Assembly: GCA_046349355.1 (NCBI GenBank)
Contig: JAXMCM010000024.1
Coordinates: 144,176 to 208,175 of the forward strand
From: CALKJU01 sp046349355
Lineage (GTDB): Bacteria; Pseudomonadota; Alphaproteobacteria; Geminicoccales; Geminicoccaceae
Reading direction: 5' to 3'
Length of the DNA stretch: 64,000 nucleotides
Shown: piece by piece, positions 26,517-35,218 of the stretch
Layout of the letters: every line of letters starts with the position of its first letter
Numbering within the stretch: position 1 is the first letter of the stretch
Program-made: the position numbers and the translations under genes
Notes under the pieces: model-generated
Told to the model about the DNA's origin: nothing
Seen by the model: the letters and a program-made list of their open reading frames with translations, nothing else
Databases searched by the model: none

Positions 26517-27785
26517 TTGCGCATCGTCATCGTCTCGGCCCCGCGCGACGCGGTGGGGCCCGACCTCACCGCCGGCGGCTCGGTCGGCATCGTCGTCTGC
26601 AACGTCGCCCGCGAGCTGGCGGCGCGCCACGACGTCACCGTGCTGGCGCCGGCCGGCGGCGGCCCGGCCGAGGAGCGGACCCGCAGCGGGGCGCTGGTGC
26701 GGCGGCTGCCGTCGAAGGGCGCCAAGCTGCACGACGCCGTCGACCTGCTGACCGGCATCCTGCCCGGACTGCCGGGGCACACCCACGGCGCCTGGTACGG
26801 CATCGAGTACTACCGGCAGGCAGCCCGGGCACTGGCTGCCGCGCCGCCCGACGCGATCCTGCTCGAGACCTTCGCCCAGGCCGCTCCGCTGCTGCGCGCC
26901 GCCTGCCCGAAGGCGCTGATCGCGGTGCACGCGCACGACCCGCGCCTCGCCCGGCTGCCGGCGGCGACCACCGAGCCGTGGCTGGCGGCGGTGGACCGCG
27001 TCGTGACCGTCAGCGACTACCTGACCCGGCTGATCCGCGCCGCGCAGCCGCGGCTGGGGAACCGCGTCCACACCGTCTACAACGGCGTCGACCCGGCGGC
27101 CTTCGCCGCGACCGAGGCCGGCGACGCCGGACCGCGGGCCCTGTTCGTCGGCCGGGTGTCGCCGGAGAAGGGCCTGCACGTGCTGGCGCAGGCGATGAAC
27201 CGGGTGGTCGAGGCGGTGCCGCAAGCCAGCCTCGACGTGATCGGCCAGGCCGGCCTGCTGCCCTACACCCATGTACGGCTGTTCAGCGACGACCCGCACT
27301 GGGCCTCGCTGGCGCCGTTCTACGGCAGCGGCCTCGCCGAGAAGGTCCGCCGCCAGGTGCTGGGCCCCGGCCGCGACTACCTGCAGGCGGTGCAGGCGCT
27401 GCTGACGCCCCGGGCGGCCACTGCGGTGCGGTTCCTGGGCAAGGTCGCGCACGCCGAGCTGCCGCCCTACTACCGCGACGCCAGGCTCTACGTGCAGCCC
27501 TCGCTGTGCGACGAGCCGTTCGGCGTGCCGCTGGCCGAGGCGGGTGCCGCCGGCCTGCCGGTGGTGGCCAGCGACACCGGCGGCATCCCCGAGGTCATCG
27601 AGCGCGGCGTCACCGGCCTGCTGGTGCCGCGCGGCGACGTGACGGCTCTGGCCGACGCGATGATCGCCATCCTCGGCGACCCGGCGCGGGCGCGGGCCAT
27701 GGGCGAGGCGGCGCGGCGGCAGGCGGCCGGCCGCTTCAGCTGGGCACAGGTCGCGCGCAACCTCGAGGCGGCGCTGGCGGACTGA
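26517..27785 (+). CDS. Glycosyltransferase family 4
   Basis: This 422-aa GT-B fold enzyme has an N-terminal acceptor domain (RIVIVSAPRDAVGPDLTAGG) and a GT4 donor domain with VHTVYNGVDPAAF, FVGRVSPEKGLHVLAQAMN and the nucleotide-sugar motif CDEPFGVPLAEAGAAGLPVV followed by ASDTGGIPEVIE. It appears to start with TTG at 26517 after AGGGACAGGGACG. It is 4 bp from the next gene, so the two probably act on the same glycoconjugate. Confidence 0.9.
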   Translation: MRIVIVSAPRDAVGPDLTAGGSVGIVVCNVARELAARHDVTVLAPAGGGPAEERTRSGALVRRLPSKGAKLHDAVDLLTGILPGLPGHTHGAWYGIEYYRQAARALAAAPPDAILLETFAQAAPLLRAACPKALIAVHAHDPRLARLPAATTEPWLAAVDRVVTVSDYLTRLIRAAQPRLGNRVHTVYNGVDPAAFAATEAGDAGPRALFVGRVSPEKGLHVLAQAMNRVVEAVPQASLDVIGQAGLLPYTHVRLFSDDPHWASLAPFYGSGLAEKVRRQVLGPGRDYLQAVQALLTPRAATAVRFLGKVAHAELPPYYRDARLYVQPSLCDEPFGVPLAEAGAAGLPVVASDTGGIPEVIERGVTGLLVPRGDVTALADAMIAILGDPARARAMGEAARRQAAGRFSWAQVARNLEAALAD

Positions 27786-27789
27786 GGCG

Positions 27790-28734
27790 ATGGGAGCCCT
27801 GAGCAAGGCCTTGCGCGATCCCGGGGCGGCCTGGGCCAAGTTCCGGCAGATGGCGGGGCGCGAGACCTGGAACGTCGGCATCGTCGCCAAGCCGGCGCAC
27901 GCATTCCTCGCGGATCCGCGGCCGGGGCCGGTGCGCTGGCTGCCGGAGCTGGTCGAGGACGGCTACCTCGCCGACCCGTTCCCCTACGCCGACGGCGGCC
28001 GGCTCAGGCTGCTGGCCGAGGGCTACGACTATCGGCAGCGGACCGGCTATCTCGTCGCCGTCGACCCGGACGCGCCGGGCGGGCCCAGGGTCGAGCGCCT
28101 GGACGTGCCGCTCGCCGGACACCTGTCCTACCCGCAGCTGATCGCGCACGGCGGTGCCCTGGGCATGATCCCGGAGAGCAATGCCGCCAGGCAGGTGACG
28201 CTGCTGCGCGGCGACCCGTTCCCGACCCGCTGGGTCGTCGACCGCGTGCTGCTCGACGGCTTTCCCGGCTGCGACGCGACGCCGGTCGAGCATGACGGGC
28301 GCTGGTGGCTGTTCTGCGGCAACCAGGACGACCGCGGCACCGAGCGGCTCTACCTGTTCATGGCCGACGCCCTGACCGGCCCGTGGCGGCCGCATCCGGG
28401 CAACCCCGTGAAGTCGGATGCCGGATCGGCCAGGCCGGGCGGGCTGCCGTTCGTGCACGAGGGCGTGCTGTACCGGCCGGCGCAGGACTGCAGCCGGACC
28501 TATGGCGGGGCGCTGGTGCTGAACCGGGTGACGCGGCTCAGCGAGACCGCCTTCGCCGAGGAGGTGGCGGTCCGCGTCGAGCCCGACCGCAGCGGGCCCT
28601 ATCCCGACGGGTTGCACCACTTCGTGCCGTTCGGCGACGTCACCATCATCGACGGCAAGCGCGAGCGCTTCGATGCCGGCACGGTGGCGCGCTGGGCCCG
28701 GTGGAAGCTTGGCCAGGGGGCCGCTCGCCGTTGA
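27790..28734 (+). CDS. GIPC glucosamine transferase-like (beta-propeller) domain protein
   Basis: The 314-aa product resembles the N-terminal domain found in plant glucosamine inositolphosphorylceramide transferases and in bacterial formyltransferase fusions. Features seen are WNVGIVAKPAH, ADPFPYADGG, HLSYPQLIAHGGALGMIPES, the GH43-like DATPVEHDGRWWLFC, GPWRPHPGNPV and LYRPAQDCSRTYGG. It starts 4 bp after the GT4 gene, suggesting a shared glycoconjugate pathway. The domain may bind or process a sugar; its reaction is not established in bacteria. Confidence 0.78.
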   Translation: MGALSKALRDPGAAWAKFRQMAGRETWNVGIVAKPAHAFLADPRPGPVRWLPELVEDGYLADPFPYADGGRLRLLAEGYDYRQRTGYLVAVDPDAPGGPRVERLDVPLAGHLSYPQLIAHGGALGMIPESNAARQVTLLRGDPFPTRWVVDRVLLDGFPGCDATPVEHDGRWWLFCGNQDDRGTERLYLFMADALTGPWRPHPGNPVKSDAGSARPGGLPFVHEGVLYRPAQDCSRTYGGALVLNRVTRLSETAFAEEVAVRVEPDRSGPYPDGLHHFVPFGDVTIIDGKRERFDAGTVARWARWKLGQGAARR

Positions 28735-28759
28735 CCCGGGGGCCGCCTCATGGTTTCCC

Positions 28760-30639
28760 TCATGCGCGGCAGGCCCGCCTCGCGCCGGGGGCGGTGAGCA
28801 GCGCGTCGTTGCGCGCCCGGTCGAGGAACGGTGCGCGGCGCCGCCGAGCGGCGATGCGGCGGCGCGCGGGGCGGACGACTGGGACGCAGCAGCGCAGATG
28901 GACTGGCCGGGAGCGCGCGCGCCTCCTCCATCTGCCCGAGTTCGGCGCGGGCGGCGACAGCGTGCACGCAGTGCGGCGGGATGAACAGCGGGGCGGCACG
29001 GATGGCGGCCGCGGATCATCGAGCCGATCTTCCAGCGCCTCGGCCGGCCGCCACCGCGGTGTTCCGCCATCATAGAGGATGCAGCGCGTGCGCGAGCGCG
29101 TTGTTCATGCGCGCGAAGGACAGCGGGTCGCGCGGGCTGCGCCGCATCGCCCGCGTCGCCCAGTCGAGGGCCTACTCGGGCACCCGCCTGCTGCAGCCGC
29201 AGAGCGCGTCGTTGGACCATGCGGAAGGGCGCGCGATGCCCAGCGCGAAGGTCGGCCGAGTTCCGCGGCAGCCCTCGCCTCGGCAGGTCGACGGCACGGC
29301 GGCAGGCATCGAGGCCCGCCGCGTTGTCCGCTCCGATCCGGGTCAACGCCGCAGCGCCGAGCGCCAGTGCCATGGAATCGTGCACAGATGGCCCGGTCGC
29401 CCGGCGGGCATGGCGGACGATCACCTCGGCGGAGCCTTCCGCCGGCGGCCCCGCGAGCTGGTCGATGTCGCGGATGCCCAGGGCCCACGCCTTCATGGCA
29501 TGGGCGACGGCGTAGTCGGGGTCGATGGCGAGCACGCGCTCGGCGTACTCCAGCGCCATCTGGATGTGCTCGGCCTCGATGACGAAGGCGTGCTGCAGCG
29601 AGCGCAGGTAGAGGTCGTAGGCGTCGAGGCTTCCGGTCGGCTTGGCGCGCGCCCGCTCGACCTCGGCCCGGCGCAGCGTCGGCTCGATGGCGCCGGCGAC
29701 CTCGGCGGCAACCCGGTCCTGCAGCTCGAAGACATCGGCGAGGTCGCCGTCGTAGCGCTCGGCCCAGAGGTGTGCCCCGGTCGCCGCCTCGATCAGCTGG
29801 GCGGTGATCCGCACCCGGTTGCCGGCCTTGCGCACGCTGCCCTCGAGCACGTAGCGCACGCCCAGCTCGCGGCCGACCTGGCGGATCTCGACGACCTTGC
29901 CGCGGTAGACGAAGCTCGAGTTCCGGGCGATCACGAACAGGCCGGCGATCCGCGACAGGGCGGTGATGATCTCCTCGGTGATGCCGTCGGCGAAGTACTC
30001 CTGCTCGGGATCGCCGCTCATGTTGGCGAAGGGCAGCACCGCCAGCGACGGCTTGTCGGGCAGCGCCAGGGCCGGGCGCGCCGGCTCGGCGGCCGGCAGC
30101 CGCGAGCCGCCGGGCGGGGCGGCGCGGTAGACCCGGATCGGCCTCGCGATGTTCTTGACCGCCTGCTCGCCGGCGAACTCGAGCGGCAGGCCGAGCTTGC
30201 CGTGGAGCTGGTCGTAGGCGGTGCCCGAGACGGCGACCCCGCCCGGCTCGCAGAGCTGCTCGAGACGGGCGGCGATGTTGACGCCGTCGCCGTAGACGTC
30301 GCCCTCGTCGACGGCGACGTCGCCGAGGTTGATGCCGATGCGCAGAATGAGCGGCTCGGCCTCGCCGAGGCCGGCGTTGCGCTCGGCGATGGCGGTCTGC
30401 AGGGCGCAGGCACAGGCCACGGCATCGACGACGCTGCCGAAGACGACGAGGACGCCGTCGCCCATCAGCTTGACGATGCGACCGCGATGCCGCGCGATCA
30501 GCGGCTCGGCGACCTCGCGGCGCAGGCTCTTCACCCGGGCGATGGTGCCGGGCTCGTCAGCCTCCATCATCCGCGAGTAGCCGACGACGTCGGCCGCGAG
30601 GATGGCGAGGAGCTGGCGATCGAGGTCGGTCGGGGCCAT
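28760..30639 (-). pseudogene. Class III adenylate/guanylate cyclase with TPR region, multiply broken
   Basis: The first roughly 450 codons from the ATG at 30639 are intact. The cyclase domain has metal-binding ILAADVVGYSRMM and KLMGDGVLVVFG, plus GDVYGDGVNIAARLEQ. A TolB/FlgO-like linker follows (LAVLPFANMSGDPEQEYFAD, then VRYVLEGSVRKAG), and the first tetratricopeptide repeats. Near 29265-29285 the frame is lost. Downstream, expected TPR pieces occur in different frames with stops: RSPRDPLSFARMNNALAHAL after a TAG, AVAARAELGQMEEARA, and RARNDALLTAPG near the end. The cyclase domain itself could still be made. Confidence 0.78.
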
Positions 30640-30697
30640 GCCGGTTGTCGGGTCGGGGTAGCCTTACGGTAGCACGGCGGCGCAGGCGCCGTCCCGC

Positions 30698-31726
30698 TCA
30701 GCCGCCGGAAAAGCCCGTCAGCACGTTCACGGCATTCACGCCAATCGCCTCGACGGCATAGCCGCCTTCCATGACGAACAGGGTCGGCAGGCCGAGCGCA
30801 GCGATGCGGCGGCCGTAGGCAGTGAAGTCATCGCTCTCCAGGCGGAAGCGGGAGATCGGGTCATCCTTGAAGGTGTCGACGCCCAGCGAGACGACGACGA
30901 CGTCGGCGCCCCAGGTGGCGATGGCGCGGCAGGCGGCTTCGAGGGCTTCCGACCAGAGGTCGTAGCCGGTGCCGTGGCGCATCGGATAGTTGAGGTTGGC
31001 CCCCTCCCCGGCGCCCTCGCCACGCTCCTCGGCATAGCCGAGGAAGTAGGGATATTCCTCGAGCGGATGGGCGTGGAGGTTGGCGACCAGCACGTCGCCG
31101 CGGTCGTAGAAGATCGACTGGGTGCCATTGCCATGGTGGTAGTCGACGTCGAGGACGGCGACCCGGGCTGCCCCGGAGTCGCGCAGCGCCTGGGCGGCGA
31201 TGGCGGCATTGTTGAGGAAGCAGTAGCCGCCGAAGACGTCGGCGGCGGCATGGTGGCCCGGCGGGCGGCAGAGCGAGAAGACCGCGCGCTCCCCGGCGGC
31301 GACGCGGGCAGCCCCGGTGAGCGCCACCTGCGCACTCGCGTACGCCGCACGCCAGGTACCGGCGGTGATCGGGGTCCCGGCATCCAGCGCGTAGTAGCTG
31401 ATGCGTCCGTCGATGCGGTCGGGGCAGACCTGGCGCAGCGTGCGCGTCGGCCAGACCAGCGGCAGGGCGTCATGGCTGCGGCCGGTTGCACTCCAGTCGT
31501 TCCAGGCCGAGCGCAGGAAGGCGACGAAGTCGTGGCGATGGACGCGCTCGATCGGCACGAGACCGTGATCGTCGGGCGGCAACACCTCGCCAAGCCGGAC
31601 CTCGCGGACGCGGCCGAGGATCATTTCGGCCCGCCGCGGCATCTCGAAGCACGGCATCATCTTGCCGTCGACGAGCTCGGCCTTGCCATCCTGCAGACGG
31701 TGGTCCTCGCTGAAGATCGTGCGCAT
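30698..31726 (-). CDS. Histone deacetylase-superfamily enzyme, acetylpolyamine amidohydrolase type
   Basis: The 342-aa product is a zinc-dependent deacetylase. Seen are RTIFSEDHRLQDGKAELVDG, CRPPGHHAAADVFGGYCFLN (tandem His and Gly-rich loop), VLDVDYHHGNGTQSIFY (Asp/His ligands) and the C-terminal FVMEGGYAVEAIG with the catalytic Tyr. The N-terminal half matches bacterial acetylpolyamine amidohydrolases such as AphA, which remove acetyl groups from putrescine or cadaverine. The nearby potFGHI cassette fits that role. The ATG at 31726 has GGGGAT upstream; ATG 31732 is the alternative. It is divergent from lpxL. Confidence 0.88.
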   Translation of the reverse strand: MRTIFSEDHRLQDGKAELVDGKMMPCFEMPRRAEMILGRVREVRLGEVLPPDDHGLVPIERVHRHDFVAFLRSAWNDWSATGRSHDALPLVWPTRTLRQVCPDRIDGRISYYALDAGTPITAGTWRAAYASAQVALTGAARVAAGERAVFSLCRPPGHHAAADVFGGYCFLNNAAIAAQALRDSGAARVAVLDVDYHHGNGTQSIFYDRGDVLVANLHAHPLEEYPYFLGYAEERGEGAGEGANLNYPMRHGTGYDLWSEALEAACRAIATWGADVVVVSLGVDTFKDDPISRFRLESDDFTAYGRRIAALGLPTLFVMEGGYAVEAIGVNAVNVLTGFSGG

Positions 31727-31803
31727 TCCCATATCCCCGACACGCCGGCCGCGCCGTTTGTGGCAGGCGACGGGCCGCCGCGCCAGTTGCAGCGGCCTGC
31801 CCG

Positions 31804-32868
31804 ATGGGTCAAACACCCGTCACGGGAACATTGCGGAAGGGGACCTTGGCCCGGCTCTATCTCGCCGGCCCGCTGCGGGCCTTCGCCGACCGTACGCAAT
31901 GGGCGGAAGACGCGCTCGAGCGGGGCGAGGCGCTGCTGTTGCGCGGGCTGTGGAACGCCAGCGGAGCCATGACGCCGGACCGGGCCTCCGAGCTGGGCCG
32001 CCAGCTGCTGACCTGGCTGGGCCCGCGGATGCGCCAGCACCGCAAGCTCAAGCGCAACCTGGGCACGGCGTTTCCCGGCTGGAGCGACGACCGGCTCGAG
32101 ACCACGGCACGCGACAGCTGGGGACAGTTCGGCCGGGTGCTGGCGGAGTACCCGCATCTCGAGGCGATCTGCCGGCAGGGCGCCGGCGAGCGGATCGAGC
32201 TGGTCACGCATCTCGACCTGGAACCGGTGCAGCGCGGCGAGCGGCCCTGCGTGTTCGTCAGCGCCCATCTCGGCAACTGGGAGCTGGCCGGGGCCATGGG
32301 CATGCGCGCCGGCGTCCCCCTCTCGGTGATCTACAGCCCGCAGAAGAACCCGGCGATCGACGCCGAGCTGCAGCGGCGCCGCCAGGCCCTGGGCTGCGAG
32401 TTCATCGACAAGACCAGCAAGGCGACGGTGCTGGTCGGCGCCCTCCGGCGCGGCCGCAGCCTCGGCATCGTCATCGACCAGCGCTTCGACGAGAGCGATT
32501 CGGTGCCGTTCTTCGAGCATGACGCGCCGGCCCCGATCGCCCCGGCGACGCTGGCGGCGCGGCTCGGCGTGCCGTTCGTCCCGGTCCGCGTCGAGCGCCT
32601 CGACCCGGGCTGCCGGTTCCGCATCACCGTCGAGGCGCCGATCGAGCCGGATCCGGCCGCCGGCGACGCCCGCGAGATCGCCCGCGACATGACCGCCCGG
32701 GCCTATGCGCGGTTCGAGGCCTGGATCCGCGAGCGGCCGGCACAGTGGCTGTGCACCAAGCGCCGCTGGCCCGACCTCAGCCGCCGCAAGTGGCAGGAGA
32801 AGCTGGCCCGCAATCCGCGGCTGGTGCGCAGCGCCGCCGACCACGAGGTGGCGGGCACCCGGGGATGA
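31804..32868 (+). CDS. Lipid A lauroyl/myristoyl acyltransferase-like (LpxL/HtrB family)
   Basis: This 354-aa inner-membrane acyltransferase adds secondary acyl chains to lipid A or a similar amphiphile. The HX4E catalytic motif is visible as HLGNWE near residue 159, with the preceding RPCVFVSAHLGNWELAGAMG and the later GIVIDQRF and FVPVRVERLDPGCRF blocks. A hydrophobic N-terminus (LARLYLAGPL) may anchor it. It overlaps the next gene by 4 bp and probably forms a three-gene envelope operon. Confidence 0.88.
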   Translation: MGQTPVTGTLRKGTLARLYLAGPLRAFADRTQWAEDALERGEALLLRGLWNASGAMTPDRASELGRQLLTWLGPRMRQHRKLKRNLGTAFPGWSDDRLETTARDSWGQFGRVLAEYPHLEAICRQGAGERIELVTHLDLEPVQRGERPCVFVSAHLGNWELAGAMGMRAGVPLSVIYSPQKNPAIDAELQRRRQALGCEFIDKTSKATVLVGALRRGRSLGIVIDQRFDESDSVPFFEHDAPAPIAPATLAARLGVPFVPVRVERLDPGCRFRITVEAPIEPDPAAGDAREIARDMTARAYARFEAWIRERPAQWLCTKRRWPDLSRRKWQEKLARNPRLVRSAADHEVAGTRG

Positions 32869-34037
32869 TGACGGACGGGACGGCGGCCGGCCGGCCGCCA
32901 CGAACCTGGCTGATGCTCGGCCAGAAGGCCGGCGACAACTCGCAGCTGCTGGCCCTGGCCGAGGCGCTGAGCTGGCCGTTCGAGCGGCGCAACCTGTTCT
33001 ACCGGCGCACCGAGCTGCTGACCAACCTGTTCGCCGGACCGACCCTGATGGGCCTGATCCGCGCCAAGTCCGATCCGCTGGAGCCGCCCTGGCCGGAGCT
33101 GATCATCTCGGCGGGACGGCGCAACGAGCCGCTGGTCCGCTGGATCCAGCAGCAGGCCGGCGGTCCCGGAACGGTGAAGCTGGTGCATGTCGGCCGGCCG
33201 TGGGCGCCGATCGCCTGCTTCGACCTGGTGATCACGACGCCGCAGTACCGCCTGCCGCACCTGCCGAACGTGCTGCACAACGAGACGCCGCTGCACCGGG
33301 TGACGCCGGAGCGGCTGGCGGCCGCCGCCGCGGCGTGGGCGCCACGGCTGGCGCACCTGCCGCGGCCCTATGTGATGGTGACGCTGGGCGGCCAGGCCGG
33401 ACCCTACAACTTCGACCGCGAGAACGGCGCCCTGCTCGCCTGGCACGCCAGCCGGATGGCCCGGGAGCTGGGCGGCTCGCTACTGGTGACGAGCAGTGCC
33501 AGGACCCCCGCCAAGGCGCTGGCGGCGTTCGAGGCGACGCTCGACGCGCCGGCCGAGGTCTATCGCTGGCGCAAGGATGCCACCGAGAACCCGTATTTCG
33601 GCTTCCTCGCCCTGGCCGACCGGATGATCGTCACCTGCGACAGCATGTCGATGCTCACCGAGGCCTGCGTCACCCGCAAGCCGGTGTTCATCTTCGACCT
33701 GCTGCGCGGCGAGGGCTCGCATCGCCCGCCCCTGCCCGCCGACGGCGCCGTGCTGCCGGTGACGTTCGCCGAGCGGCTGCGCGACTTCAACCTGCGGGCC
33801 CTGATCTACCGGGCGTCGATCCATGTCGGGCCGCGCCGGCTGACGCGCGATGTCAGCATCATCCACAAGCGCCAGGTCGAGGCCGGCCGGGCGGTGTGGC
33901 TGGGCCAGCCCTGGCCGGCCGACAGGCCGCTGGCGCCGCCGCTCGACGATGTCGGCCGGGCCGTCGCCCGCGTCCGGGCGCTGTTCCCGCGCCTCGCCCA
34001 GCCGGTGCCCCGCCAGCCGGAACCGGCCGCCGCCTGA
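32865..34037 (+). CDS. ELM1/GtrOC1-like family protein (mitochondrial fission ELM1 homologue)
   Basis: The 390-aa product matches the family named after plant ELM1, found widely in alphaproteobacteria. Blocks seen are MLGQKAGDNSQLLALAEAL, ELIISAGRRNEPLVRWI, FDLVITTPQYRLPHLPNVLH and DRMIVTCDSMSMLTEACVT, followed by KPVFIFDL. The fold looks GT-B-like, and a nucleotide-sugar or envelope glycosyl function is often suspected. It starts on the ATGA that ends lpxL (a second ATG lies at 32868), supporting translational coupling and an envelope role. Confidence 0.88.
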   Translation: MMTDGTAAGRPPRTWLMLGQKAGDNSQLLALAEALSWPFERRNLFYRRTELLTNLFAGPTLMGLIRAKSDPLEPPWPELIISAGRRNEPLVRWIQQQAGGPGTVKLVHVGRPWAPIACFDLVITTPQYRLPHLPNVLHNETPLHRVTPERLAAAAAAWAPRLAHLPRPYVMVTLGGQAGPYNFDRENGALLAWHASRMARELGGSLLVTSSARTPAKALAAFEATLDAPAEVYRWRKDATENPYFGFLALADRMIVTCDSMSMLTEACVTRKPVFIFDLLRGEGSHRPPLPADGAVLPVTFAERLRDFNLRALIYRASIHVGPRRLTRDVSIIHKRQVEAGRAVWLGQPWPADRPLAPPLDDVGRAVARVRALFPRLAQPVPRQPEPAAA

Positions 34038-35200
34038 TGCGGGCCGGGCTCCTGCGCTGGGCCCGGCGGCTGGCGGTGGTGGTCGTGCTGGCGGCCGTCG
34101 CCGCCGGCGGGGTGCTGGCCTGGTCCTACGTCACCGGGCCGCTGGTCGAGCTGCACAACCTGCCCGAGCACTATGCCCGGCGCAGCGGCGCCTTCGCCGC
34201 CAGCGTCGTCGGCACGACCAGCCGGCTGAGCCACGACCTCGCCTGGCGGCTCAACGACGGCGACTGGCAGCCGGTGCGCCGGACCGCCGGGCGCGCCGCC
34301 TGGCCGGATTTCGTCATCGACCTGCCGACCGACCGCCTGGCGGCGGGAGAGAATAGCCTGGAGCTCCGCGCCGAGGGCTGGCTGCACCGCGGCCAGACGC
34401 TGAGCCGGAGCTTCCTCTACGACCCGGAGCCGCCGCCGCTGCCGCTGACGGTCGACTGGCGTGCGGTGGCCTCGCCCGACGCGCAGGACGGGGCGTGGGA
34501 AACCTTCCTCAGCGGCGTCGGCGACGCCCGCGTGCGGGTGGTTCCGGGCCACGAGGACAGCGACCGGGTCGTCGCGGTGACCGGCGCCTTTCCGGGCGGG
34601 CGGCGCGTGACGGTCGACGCGGTGATGCGGCGGCCGGTCGGCGTCTGGCCCTATGGCCTCGGATTCCTGCCGCGACGCGAGTACGGCTTCGGCATCGCGC
34701 CCTTGTGGGGCGGCCACCCCGACCGCGGGACCGACCGCCCCGGGCGGGGCCTGCGCGCCGCGACGGTGACCTGGTCGACGCGCGATTTCGGCGTGGCGGC
34801 GCGGCTGGTCGAGCGCATCGGCGAGACGCCGCCGCGCTGGCGCTCGGCCGGGCTGAGCCTGCCCATGAAGTGGAACGGCACCTACCGGATCGTCGCCGAG
34901 GCCTGGCCGGTGCGCGATGCCGAGGGCCACCACCGTGGCTGGCGGATGCGCGCGAAGTTCTGGTGGACCGACCAGCCCGAGCCGGCCGACTGGCTCGAGG
35001 TCGAGGACCTCGGCGACCCGGTCCTGCCGGAGGGCGAGTACGGCGTGGCGCTGGTGGCGCACCGCACCGCCGCCGATTTCGGGCCGGTCACGGTCGAGCC
35101 GCTGGCCATGCCGCCGGACGACGCCGCGTTGACACAGGCGGGGCTGCGGGGGATCAATTCCGGTAGCGATTCGCGGGGGGCCGCCGACCGGCCGCTGTGA
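34037..35200 (+). CDS. Membrane-anchored or secreted protein of unknown function, 387 aa
   Basis: The start overlaps the previous stop by one base (TGATG). The N-terminus is a basic stretch followed by a transmembrane or signal helix (LAVVVVLAAVAAGGVLAWSY). The rest is extracytoplasmic and beta-rich, with many Trp and Arg/Asp pairs (WRLNDGDWQPVRR, GYGLGFLPRREYGFG-like region, then SLPMKWNGTYRIVAEAWPVR). I do not recognise the family; a carbohydrate-binding or glycan-modifying beta sandwich is possible. Operon context with lpxL and ELM1 points to the envelope. Confidence 0.72.
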   Translation: MRAGLLRWARRLAVVVVLAAVAAGGVLAWSYVTGPLVELHNLPEHYARRSGAFAASVVGTTSRLSHDLAWRLNDGDWQPVRRTAGRAAWPDFVIDLPTDRLAAGENSLELRAEGWLHRGQTLSRSFLYDPEPPPLPLTVDWRAVASPDAQDGAWETFLSGVGDARVRVVPGHEDSDRVVAVTGAFPGGRRVTVDAVMRRPVGVWPYGLGFLPRREYGFGIAPLWGGHPDRGTDRPGRGLRAATVTWSTRDFGVAARLVERIGETPPRWRSAGLSLPMKWNGTYRIVAEAWPVRDAEGHHRGWRMRAKFWWTDQPEPADWLEVEDLGDPVLPEGEYGVALVAHRTAADFGPVTVEPLAMPPDDAALTQAGLRGINSGSDSRGAADRPL

Positions 35201-35218
35201 CAGACGGGTGATCGGACC

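Noticed and set aside
27736..30639. A single 967-codon open frame on the minus strand
   Set aside because: Only its first part (the cyclase) is real. After about 29280 it is an out-of-frame read of the decayed TPR region and of the antisense of two glycosylation genes.
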